64,000 bases of DNA from Wandonia haliotis (lineage in GTDB: Bacteria; Bacteroidota; Bacteroidia; Flavobacteriales_D; Crocinitomicaceae), in assembly GCF_039523435.1 (NCBI RefSeq), contig NZ_BAAAFH010000007.1, forward strand, positions 62,001 through 126,000. The letters run 5' to 3'. The notes below the pieces were generated by a model that searched no databases, had not been told where the DNA came from, and worked only from the letters and a program-made list of their open reading frames with translations. The translations under genes were made by a program, and so were the position numbers. Positions 45,958 through 53,680 of the stretch are shown one piece after another; position 1 is the first letter of the stretch; each line of letters opens with the position of its first letter.

Positions 45958-46155
45958 CTATTTTTCTTCTTCGTCAACAATTAATTCTTTTACATTCACA
46001 TCTAATATGCGTGCAATTTCAAATAGTACCTCTAATCTTGGTTGTCGCTTATTATTGCAATAGTCATTCACAATATTGAAGCTTTTGCCCAATTTTTCCG
46101 CCAACCATGTTTGTTTACTTCCCCGCTCATTCAACACTTCTTTTATCCGATTCAT
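45958..46155 (-). CDS. XRE-family HTH regulator (controller-like)
   Basis: 65 aa, a single helix-turn-helix domain: [22 protein letters not shown] is the HTH, followed by [23 protein letters not shown]. The size and place (first gene, 2 bp before hsdM) match the small controller proteins of restriction-modification loci, which delay nuclease production when the element enters a new host. Two palindromes upstream (46240-46284) are candidate operators. The activity is inferred, not shown. Confidence 0.85.
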   Translation of the reverse strand: MNRIKEVLNERGSKQTWLAEKLGKSFNIVNDYCNNKRQPRLEVLFEIARILDVNVKELIVDEEEK

Positions 46156-46239
46156 AACTAGATCAAATCTTTAAGGCATAAAAATAGTAATTTACATTGC
46201 TTTTATACCCTAATTTATTTGGTAGTTATTAACAATAAT

Positions 46240-46284
46240 ATTTATCATGCAATGATAAATTTGCAGAACGTAAATAATTTACGT
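46240..46284. promoter_or_regulatory. Tandem palindromes upstream of the island operon
   Basis: ATTTATCAT-GCA-ATGATAAAT at 46240-46260 (9+3+9, perfect) and ACGTAAAT-A-ATTTACGT at 46268-46284 (8+1+8, perfect); centres 26 bp apart. They lie in the region between the XRE gene and the plus-strand ORF at 46325, so they are probable operators for the XRE protein. Confidence 0.55.
46256..46263 (+). promoter_or_regulatory. -7-like element between the palindromes
   Basis: TAAATTTG on the plus strand, a TAnnTTTG match reading towards the ORF at 46325, overlapping the end of the first palindrome. No -33 TTG at the normal spacing. Confidence 0.35.
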
Positions 46285-46324
46285 CTTACAATGTTTTCTT
46301 TGTGAGGAATTAAACTAGAATACG

Positions 46325-46618
46325 ATGAGAAATAAATTGACTGAGTTAGCAGTAGATCATTCATTCGAAAGAATTGTTTACAAAGGGAAAAATGGGACAA
46401 TAGTGTATGTGCTATTTGCTTTTATGGCGATAAGCCTATTCGCATGCTTATTTGCGTTGAACAATTTAAAAGTGTTTAGGTTTTACACGATTTTATATCT
46501 GATTCCATTTATTAGTAGTCTATTTCTTTTGTATTTACACGGAAATAAATGCACTAAAAAGCAATTGTTGACAGGTTGTCCGTTTTTATTTTCTCCCCCT
46601 GCCTCGTACGTCAGCTAA
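46325..46618 (+). CDS. Small two-helix membrane protein at the island's right end
   Basis: 97 aa with two hydrophobic stretches (about 24-46 and 50-73: TIVYVLFAFMAISLFACLFA and FYTILYLIPFISSLFLLYLH). The last 15 residues (about 83-97, CPFLFSPPASYVS) are encoded by the direct repeat itself, so the natural C-terminus was probably lost or replaced when the island joined the chromosome here. It is divergent from the XRE regulator and shares its upstream palindromes. Family not recognised; it could be a truncated gene. Confidence 0.5.
   Translation: MRNKLTELAVDHSFERIVYKGKNGTIVYVLFAFMAISLFACLFALNNLKVFRFYTILYLIPFISSLFLLYLHGNKCTKKQLLTGCPFLFSPPASYVS
46573..46610 (+). repeat. Right direct repeat of the island (attR-like)
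   Basis: 38 bp matching 36109-36146 at 36 positions and in the same orientation. The left arm of the terminator hairpin is absent here, so only the right arm with its T tract was duplicated. An additional shared octamer CACTAAAA precedes both copies (36080-36087 and 46552-46559), at different spacing. Confidence 0.85.
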
Positions 46619-46657
46619 AGGGGTTTCATCTGAACATGTCAATAACAATGAAAAGCA

Positions 46658-46690
46658 AAAAAACCTCCGAAGTTAATTTCAGAGGTTTTT
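46658..46690 (-). terminator. Terminator of the T9SS-sorted protein gene
   Basis: AAAAAACCTC at the 5' side and GAGGTTTTT at the 3' side with an inner GAA/TTC pairing; on the minus strand the stem ends in a T run. It lies 24 bp past the stop codon at 46715. Confidence 0.7.
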
Positions 46691-46714
46691 CTAGTGTTTT
46701 AAAGAAAATCGGTA

Positions 46715-49700
46715 TTACAACAATTCCAGTTTTTGTGTTTCCAGAACCTGACCGTCAAGTTTGATCTTAACTAAATAGTACCCTTTGCCAAGGTAGCTCA
46801 GGTCAATTTGCGTATGATGGATATCCCGCGCTAGAAATTCAGCCACTATTTGGCCTTTCAGATTAATCACCTGAATTTCCATTGTACCTTTACCTTTGTC
46901 CGGATAATCGAAATGAACTATTCCGCTTGTAGGATTTGGATAAATAGACACATTGAAACTACGTGTCAGGTCGATTTCTTTTCGCTGTTGATGCTTGCTT
47001 TCGTTTGGTATATTATCAGCCGTTAAAAAGGCTGGAACTTCATCATTATCCGATAAGGCATCTAGGATAGATTGTACGGAAGCGATAAGGATTTCGTCAC
47101 TTGTGTTTGAAATCAGTTCATCTAACTCACCGAACAGATCAGGACTTTCCGTAAGTATTTCCGAAACTGTTTTGTTGTTAGTAATGGTAGCTTTTAAGTT
47201 TGCCAGTTTAACATACTCCGGATTCGAATTCAATGCCAGTATAGCTTGTTTTTGTTTCCGGATGTTATCTTGCTCTCCCAAATAGGTGTATACAGCTAGT
47301 AATAGGTTTGCCTGACTGGAGTTATCATTTTGTTGCAGTGCTTTAGCCAATTCCTGAAGTTCTGCGGGAGTGTAATCCCCAAGTAAAACTTCGTTTGTCA
47401 GGGCTGCATACCCCATTTCTATTTGATGTTCCAGATAATTGATCTCAGAAAATAGTTGCGCTCTCGGCGATGGTTTATTTTGTGCATCTGCAATCTGATT
47501 GGCAATACCATTTGGCATGGCATGATTTGTAAGTACTTCTTTTACAGCATCCGACAACCCGGAGTTAACCTGCATCACTTGAAGTAAATCAGAACTGGGA
47601 GGGTTACTATTCACATACTTAATCAGAACTTCATCCGAAAGATAAGGAGACTTACTTAGTAAGATGTCTCGGATTTGGTCAGATGTTCCTTGATCAATCA
47701 ACCTTAACAGATTATCTGTCTGCCCCCCATCAATTTGAGCCAGCAATTCGGTTTGTTGGATTTCCATACCTAAGAAAGGTGGTCCGTCAATGATAGGTCC
47801 GCCAATGGTTCTGATTTTTGACGGGCAAGTACCTGCATCTTCCAAAATGGAAACACCACCCCAAAGCGCTTCATTGATATCTACGACATTACCGTATAGG
47901 TTATTGGAGAAAGTATATGAATCCGGCTCGTGTCGAGGTGCTTTTATATAGGCATAAGAAAGGTGCTGCGAATTGTTTGAAACAAAGATGTCATGCTGGT
48001 CAGTAGTGGGTTCGCCTGTTAACGAAAATTTATTGTTGGCGACTTTCTTTTTAGCGTCCAGATAGGAAGTTCCGCCGGAGGCGACTCCCTGATGGTAATT
48101 CATCCGACCATTCATTAATGTCAGATCGTGGCTGTATATATCATGTTGAAAATCATTACATAGCCACTGAAGACCATGAATCACACTATTGTCTGGGTTT
48201 GGGACATAAGTTCCATTAATTCCCTCGGTCTGACCTCCGATTTTTAAATTATGAAAGTAGTTTTTGTAAATCTCATTGGCACTTTCACCGGAACCATTAA
48301 CCACAATTCCATAGGATTGTCCATTACCGTTTGTTATAGTTGCATTGTCATACTCATACAATTCGTTTTCCTGAACTTTGTATCCGGATGAACCGTACAA
48401 TGAAATACCAGAAGTTTGGTAGGTCGCCTCCCTTACTTCAAAAGTATTTTTCTGAATGCTCTCATTTTTTGTATTGGAAACATAGATACCATAGCGATTA
48501 TTCTGGAAGAGACTTTCAATACACGTAAAAGTCCAGGTATTTATGTTATTCCAGGTACGAATTCCAAAGTTTAAGTTTTGAAATGTGTTTGGAACCGTAT
48601 AGTTACAGGGTTGACCAACATAGATTGAGCTACAGAACGGAGTTACGTAGAATTGTGATTCACGGGCATAGATACCATACCCCCCAAGAGCATAGGATCC
48701 TGTTGTTATATCATTTTTGAAATTACATCCGTTGAATGTAATGCCATATACCGTTTCCAGTTTTGCGTGATCCTGTACACTCGTATTAATATTATCATTC
48801 CAAATAAAATCAGAAGTTTTAAGATAGGATAAATTGTTTACCGTTGATTCATACGGTCGGAACCAAACACCTCTCTGATTGTTCAGAAGTTCAGAGTTTG
48901 TAACCTGTATAATTCCACCATTCCGATTATTGTCAAAACTAAAGGACTGATAGATTTCGTCCATTGCACACCCTGATTGACTGGTCGTTACTTTACGTTT
49001 GGAAACCAAAACACCAATGGAGGCATTTTCTATTTTAGAATTGTTCATGATCAAACGCCCCTGGTTTGAACTTGTAATGCTTCCTTGCGACAAAAGTTGG
49101 TTCCCCCACACTTCTACTCCCAGCCATGTTAGGGAATTACTGCATCTGTCATCGGATGTTAACGTCGTATTATTTAAGATCAACTTTCCTCCTTGTTGAG
49201 AACTAGTAGCACCATTTTCAATAACAAGGTGTGCACCCGGTGCAAACTTCAATGTCATTCCCGAAATCGTAATGGTTACTCCTGCCGGAATTCGCAGCTC
49301 CTTTTCGATGGTCGCAACCAAAGAACCATTGTTTAACGGGTTGCTAACAGACCAGGTGGCATTGGTTGTAGCAGTATATATCCCGACATTAAAACCTTTT
49401 GAATCCAGGCAGCATTGAACCGAGGTGTTAAAATGAGCATCGTAGTCCATCCCGTCAATTTGATCCGGTAACATATACATCTTCAGTGAACTGGTCAATG
49501 GGTTTTGTCCTTCATAAGTAGGTGTACGCGAAAATGTTGAGATGTGCGTAATTGCCGAGGCTGGGTTTGACATATCAGCCAGGCGATACAGACCATTTTG
49601 ATTCGCCAGATATAAATCATTGTTGAAACCTCTTTCAATCATGGAGAAGGCAAAATCAGATTGGTTTAAGCCAACAGGAAGGGATATTGGATTCAGACCG

Positions 49701-50806
49701 GAGGTCGGGTTAGAGTAATCATAGTACTCAAATGCATTCGGATCAAGCGCACTTACAGTATGGGTAACGTATAAGTACCGTCCATCTTCCGAAAATTCGA
49801 CTCCCCGGTACCGGGCAGATTGGTTCACCCCTCCTGGGTTATATTTAAGTGTATTGAATATTTTTTCTGTACCTGGAACAACTAACCCGGAGCTGTTGAG
49901 CTCAGCAGTATACAATCGTTGTTCGACATGTTGGCCACCAATGCTATAGGGTCCGTTTTTGTAAGGTACCGCAATTCGATAGTTTCCATTGCTTAATTCT
50001 GCGATGTCCATCTCACCCCGTACATCGGCCGGGTTAAATGCGGAGCCCGGAAACGCAAACAGGTTGGTGAAATTGAATCCTGTAGCATCTACTGTAAATG
50101 TAAAAACGCCATCTCCATTTGAAATAAAAACTTTATAGGAGCCATCCGTCCGCTTTTTAGAGGATGCTAAAAATACACCTGAACGTTTTCCCGGTCCCGG
50201 ATCAGGTGGAATAAATGACCCTTTGGAAATATCGTCGATCTCTATATAGAATACAGGTTGAGGAGGATTTCCAGGAAAGTACTGCATAGGAACTAAAGCA
50301 CCTTTTAAGTCACAGTTATAATCGAGGTAAATGTCATTTGGTAAGGACATATCCAGTGAAAAAAGATAGGGTAGCTTTTCGTAATTACCACTATTGACAG
50401 TGGTGGATACAATATAATACCTATTGCAATTTGCAGGATCAGGAACTACCAGAATCTCAGAGGAACCGGTGGCATCCCCGGTTGCAACCTGTAATGTTGT
50501 AATAGCATATCCATATTTGTCATAAACGAACGCATCAATGATAAAGAATTCAATCTCTCCGCTTTGGTTTCTGATTACATTCGAAGCGTATCGAGCTGTT
50601 TCTCCCTGATAGTATAAACTTGGATAGGCGAACGTTATTGGCGTTCCATCCGGAAGCTCAGTTGGCTGAGGAAGTCCGCTGGTGGATGAAGCATTTACGT
50701 TGTAATAATCCGGAGTAAGGCTCCAGTAAGGATTTTGCGCCATAGCGCCATGCATGCATGCGACAAAGATGCCGGAGAAACATAAGTGTAAAAGTAGTTT
50801 TTTCAT
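46715..50806 (-). CDS. Large secreted beta-helix-like protein with T9SS type A sorting domain
   Basis: 1363 aa. The signal peptide (1-23, ending GAMAQ) is followed by a beta-propeller-like N-terminal region (about 30-440, with repeated SEDGRYLYVTHT-type strands). A right-handed parallel beta-helix-like stretch (about 480-960) follows, rich in N, G, T and repeated short turns (NNSKIENASIGV, NNRYGIYVSNT). A helical region spans 1010-1270. The C-terminal sorting domain of about 75 aa has SIYPNPTSGIVHF, NLKGQIV and a terminal LDGQVLETQKLELL, the mark of type IX secretion cargo. It probably ends up on the cell surface or outside. Its task (adhesion, polysaccharide binding) is open. Outside the island. 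Confidence 0.85.
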   Translation of the reverse strand: MKKLLLHLCFSGIFVACMHGAMAQNPYWSLTPDYYNVNASSTSGLPQPTELPDGTPITFAYPSLYYQGETARYASNVIRNQSGEIEFFIIDAFVYDKYGYAITTLQVATGDATGSSEILVVPDPANCNRYYIVSTTVNSGNYEKLPYLFSLDMSLPNDIYLDYNCDLKGALVPMQYFPGNPPQPVFYIEIDDISKGSFIPPDPGPGKRSGVFLASSKKRTDGSYKVFISNGDGVFTFTVDATGFNFTNLFAFPGSAFNPADVRGEMDIAELSNGNYRIAVPYKNGPYSIGGQHVEQRLYTAELNSSGLVVPGTEKIFNTLKYNPGGVNQSARYRGVEFSEDGRYLYVTHTVSALDPNAFEYYDYSNPTSGLNPISLPVGLNQSDFAFSMIERGFNNDLYLANQNGLYRLADMSNPASAITHISTFSRTPTYEGQNPLTSSLKMYMLPDQIDGMDYDAHFNTSVQCCLDSKGFNVGIYTATTNATWSVSNPLNNGSLVATIEKELRIPAGVTITISGMTLKFAPGAHLVIENGATSSQQGGKLILNNTTLTSDDRCSNSLTWLGVEVWGNQLLSQGSITSSNQGRLIMNNSKIENASIGVLVSKRKVTTSQSGCAMDEIYQSFSFDNNRNGGIIQVTNSELLNNQRGVWFRPYESTVNNLSYLKTSDFIWNDNINTSVQDHAKLETVYGITFNGCNFKNDITTGSYALGGYGIYARESQFYVTPFCSSIYVGQPCNYTVPNTFQNLNFGIRTWNNINTWTFTCIESLFQNNRYGIYVSNTKNESIQKNTFEVREATYQTSGISLYGSSGYKVQENELYEYDNATITNGNGQSYGIVVNGSGESANEIYKNYFHNLKIGGQTEGINGTYVPNPDNSVIHGLQWLCNDFQHDIYSHDLTLMNGRMNYHQGVASGGTSYLDAKKKVANNKFSLTGEPTTDQHDIFVSNNSQHLSYAYIKAPRHEPDSYTFSNNLYGNVVDINEALWGGVSILEDAGTCPSKIRTIGGPIIDGPPFLGMEIQQTELLAQIDGGQTDNLLRLIDQGTSDQIRDILLSKSPYLSDEVLIKYVNSNPPSSDLLQVMQVNSGLSDAVKEVLTNHAMPNGIANQIADAQNKPSPRAQLFSEINYLEHQIEMGYAALTNEVLLGDYTPAELQELAKALQQNDNSSQANLLLAVYTYLGEQDNIRKQKQAILALNSNPEYVKLANLKATITNNKTVSEILTESPDLFGELDELISNTSDEILIASVQSILDALSDNDEVPAFLTADNIPNESKHQQRKEIDLTRSFNVSIYPNPTSGIVHFDYPDKGKGTMEIQVINLKGQIVAEFLARDIHHTQIDLSYLGKGYYLVKIKLDGQVLETQKLELL

Positions 50807-51572
50807 AAAAACGGTTTTTAATGTAAATAATTGCTACCTGAATATGTCAAAATCATTGACCAATCGATTGGTTGCGGGACGTAAAAGGTATCGACAGTTC
50901 AATTTACAAGTACATAACTGCAGGTGGTACAAGTTACAATTATTTTTTAATCACTTGAAAAACAATACTGTATATTTTATATCGTGTTGGGGGATCTTGT
51001 GACTGACTTGTCGCTGATACCGGCTAATCAATTGAATGTTCTCTAAATGCAGTCATTCGGGGTTCGGGAAATACTAAAATGTTAGCTTCTTACTTTTTGA
51101 TTTATAACAACTCACAACTGGAATCAACAACCCTAAACTTGAGTAAAGTGTAACCTTTTTACTGTTAAGATCATTCCCCATTCTGTTTATTTTTCATCTG
51201 TTGAATGTATGTTCAGGTTTAAAAGCTCCATTATTTCAAATGGCAATTTATTCCTTACCACTTGATCTGCGTAGTAGACTTAATGTAAGCGCAATTAAAA
51301 TTAGCTTAATAACTTTCGGTTCGGTTCACACTCTGGTTTCTTTACACAATAATTTTCGAGTATCTTCCACTTAGTTTACAGCAAAATACATGTAAATATC
51401 CCCTACCCAACTAACAAAACAACCTCCCTGTTAATTCAATAGGAATAGTGCTACTATAGATAATCAAGAAGAACGATCTATGAGATTATTTATTATGTCC
51501 TACACACATCAAAAAAAATTAAACTATTAAGCTTCAAACTATTAATAAAGCTTAATAGTTTAACAAAAAAGA
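50807..51572. other. 766-bp intergenic region
   Basis: No convincing gene is seen. It contains a 14-bp perfect palindrome ACCAATCGATTGGT at 50859-50872, upstream of the large secreted protein gene, and the terminator of the metal operon at 51511-51563. The remainder is AT-rich without recognised RNA or repeat; it should hold the promoter of the gene at 46715, but no full consensus match was found. Confidence 0.5.
51511..51563 (-). terminator. Strong terminator of the copper operon
   Basis: A 16-bp perfect inverted repeat (TTAAACTATTAAGCTT at 51519-51534 and AAGCTTAATAGTTTAA at 51548-51563), followed on the minus strand by eight T (51518-51511). A third copy of AAACTATTAA at 51536-51545 lies in the loop and can pair with the same right arm, giving an alternative shorter hairpin. 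Confidence 0.85.
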
Positions 51573-51932
51573 CTATGGTCTGTCATATTGACAACAATCA
51601 GGCAAGGAATTATACACCTCATCTTTTGCTTTATGTGAATCCGTATCGTACCCAACTCCTGCTATTTTTTCCTTAATCCTGTTTTCATCTAAAACGTTTG
51701 GATCGTAAGTAACAGTTATCATTTTAGTGTCTTTGTTCCAATCTGCCTCATGAATACCGTTTTGTCCATTTAGAGAACCTTCAATTGTTTTTTCACACAT
51801 TCCGCAATTTCCATATACTTTGAATTCTGTTTTTGTTTCATTATTACCAGAATTTTGCTCATTTCCACAGCTTGTCAGCATTGCTAGTCCTAGGAATACA
51901 GGAGTAATCATTCTAAAAATTGATTTTTTCAT
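51573..51932 (-). CDS. Heavy-metal-associated (HMA) domain lipoprotein
   Basis: 119 aa. A lipoprotein signal (LGLAMLTSC) and a short N/E-rich linker lead into an HMA fold with the metal site in GNCGMCEKTIEG, and VTYDPNVLDENRIKEKIAGVGY as the ferredoxin-like second half. The end is LPDCCQYDRP, a second Cys pair. Such proteins can deliver Cu(I) to the periplasmic efflux parts. Last gene of the copper operon, 20 bp after the CusB-like gene. Confidence 0.85.
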   Translation of the reverse strand: MKKSIFRMITPVFLGLAMLTSCGNEQNSGNNETKTEFKVYGNCGMCEKTIEGSLNGQNGIHEADWNKDTKMITVTYDPNVLDENRIKEKIAGVGYDTDSHKAKDEVYNSLPDCCQYDRP

Positions 51933-51952
51933 CTTTGTTGTTTTTATATGTT

Positions 51953-53680
51953 CTACTTTATTTCATTTTTTATTTCACCACAATTCAACATGGTTGCCCC
52001 GAAATATGGGTTTAAAATTTCAGAAGATGCACTGAGCCAAAATGCACCTTTATTGTCTTTTGCCATTGGACAAAACTGCTCATATACAACAGTAGTTGTA
52101 CCAAATGCTTTAATACTACTTATCATTGCATTCGAGATCTTATTGAAAAAGTCTCTTTGCTCTTGAATCTCATCTGTATTAGCTAGTTTTTTACCATTTT
52201 CCTGAATAATTTGTTGTTGGACCATCCAATACAAGTGAGCATCGCCCTTAAGCAATTTCATATCTATCTTGTCCAACGATTGTATAAGATGATTAGCTTT
52301 TTCTTTCGCTTCTTTAGCATTGTCCTCTACTAACGCATCTTTAAGCGTGTAGTAACTTGAAAGCAAATGATTCAATTGACGTTTAAATTCTTCATTTGTT
52401 TCACTCTTATAATCGGGCAGATCTATTATTTCCGTATCAATCTCTGAGCTAATTAAATTTTGATTCATCATACTCGCCTGGTTATTCAACTGGGCAGATG
52501 CATCTATTACAAATGCTCCATTTGTTACAACTTCATCACCTGGTTTGAGTCCTGAAATGACAATATATGAATCGCCTATTGTTTCACCTATCTCAATATT
52601 CTTATATTCAAACGAGGGCACAGCTTCGTTTGGTAGCTTTAAGTAAACTACCGAACGTTTTCCCGTCCACAAAACCGCAGACTTTGGAACCAGTAATGTA
52701 GACTTTTGATTGGGAGTGCGTTCAATCCTCCCATTGATAAACATATCTGGTTTCAGCTTTGAATTCAAATTTTGAACATTTGCCCTTACCGAGACAGTCC
52801 TTGTGGATGGATTGATTAAGGGGTCTATGAAATTAATTTTTGCCGTGAATTGTTCATCGGGATAACTTGTCGTAGTAAAGACAATCGGATCACCAACATT
52901 AATATTGGCAATATCCGTTTCATAGGCATCAAATACCGCCCATACTTTTGATAGGCTTTGTATATCAAATAAAACTCCTCCCTCTTTAAGGTAATCACCT
53001 ACCGAGACTTTTTTCGTTTTAACTACACCTGAAAATTGAGCATAAATAGCAAAGGTTTCAATGATCGTTTCACTGTCGAGAATAGATTGGATTTGCTTAT
53101 CGTTTAATTTCCAGTTTTTGAGCTTATTATAGGCCGCCTGATAAAGAGTTGAATTGGTTGATTTTACTTTGTTTGCTTCAATTAATTCTTTTTGAGCAGC
53201 AATCAATTGTGGGGAATAGATATCAGCAACTTTCTGTCCTTGAGAAACAGATTGCCCCGTATATGAAATATACAACTTCTCTATTCTACCAGCAACATGC
53301 GTTACAATACTTGAGGAGACCGTTTCATCTGATTTTATTTTTCCAGATATCACTATCCCGTTTTCTGAATTTACAGATCCCCCGAGTACAGTTGTCTGAA
53401 TATTAGCAATTTTAACGGCATTATCAGACATTGTGAATACCAAAGGGTTTTCATTTGCGTTTTCTTCAAGCGGAATCAAATCCATTCCACAAATCGGACA
53501 ATCGCCGGGCTCTGGCTGACGAATTTGTGGGTGCATGGAACACGTCCAAATTTGCTCCGTATGTTCAACATGATTGTGCTCGGTATTCTCTCCTTCCGGA
53601 GCAGATTTACCCTTGAAGACAATCCAACCTATCACTAACCCAAGCAACAGGAACCCTATGTAAATTATATACTTTTTCAT
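51953..53680 (-). CDS. CusB-like RND periplasmic adaptor with metal-binding ends
   Basis: 575 aa, longer than a plain adaptor. An N-terminal membrane anchor (about 4-22) is followed by a heavy-metal-binding segment with WTCSMHPQIRQPEPGDCP and CGMDLIPL (about 44-70). The membrane-fusion barrel-sandwich and alpha-hairpin (about 100-390) come next, and a C-terminal DUF3347-type domain (about 420-575) has EQFCPMAKDNKGAFWL and NPYFGATMLNCGE. It should link the CusA-like pump to the TolC-like channel and bind Cu/Ag. It shares one base with the ATPase gene. Confidence 0.88.
   Translation of the reverse strand: MKKYIIYIGFLLLGLVIGWIVFKGKSAPEGENTEHNHVEHTEQIWTCSMHPQIRQPEPGDCPICGMDLIPLEENANENPLVFTMSDNAVKIANIQTTVLGGSVNSENGIVISGKIKSDETVSSSIVTHVAGRIEKLYISYTGQSVSQGQKVADIYSPQLIAAQKELIEANKVKSTNSTLYQAAYNKLKNWKLNDKQIQSILDSETIIETFAIYAQFSGVVKTKKVSVGDYLKEGGVLFDIQSLSKVWAVFDAYETDIANINVGDPIVFTTTSYPDEQFTAKINFIDPLINPSTRTVSVRANVQNLNSKLKPDMFINGRIERTPNQKSTLLVPKSAVLWTGKRSVVYLKLPNEAVPSFEYKNIEIGETIGDSYIVISGLKPGDEVVTNGAFVIDASAQLNNQASMMNQNLISSEIDTEIIDLPDYKSETNEEFKRQLNHLLSSYYTLKDALVEDNAKEAKEKANHLIQSLDKIDMKLLKGDAHLYWMVQQQIIQENGKKLANTDEIQEQRDFFNKISNAMISSIKAFGTTTVVYEQFCPMAKDNKGAFWLSASSEILNPYFGATMLNCGEIKNEIK

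Larger units (their letters stand above)
36109..46610. mobile_element. Genomic island at the tmRNA 3' end
   Basis: A 10.5-kb segment starting 28 bp after ssrA and bounded by direct repeats of 38 bp (36109-36146 and 46573-46610) that match at 36 positions. tmRNA genes are common integration sites. The content is purely defence-type: a regulator plus a type I restriction-modification operon with additional nucleases. No integrase, transposase or plasmid gene lies between the repeats, so the element either lost its recombinase or was moved in trans. The repeat evidence is direct; the mechanism is inference. Confidence 0.75.

Noticed and set aside
36283..46155. BREX, DISARM or Zorya type system
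   Set aside because: No pglZ/brxC, drm or zor genes are present; hsdM, hsdS and hsdR are full-length and define a type I R-M core.
45958..46618. XRE regulator and divergent small membrane protein as a toxin-antitoxin pair
   Set aside because: They are divergent rather than co-transcribed, the membrane protein is not a recognised toxin, and the regulator fits the R-M operon better.
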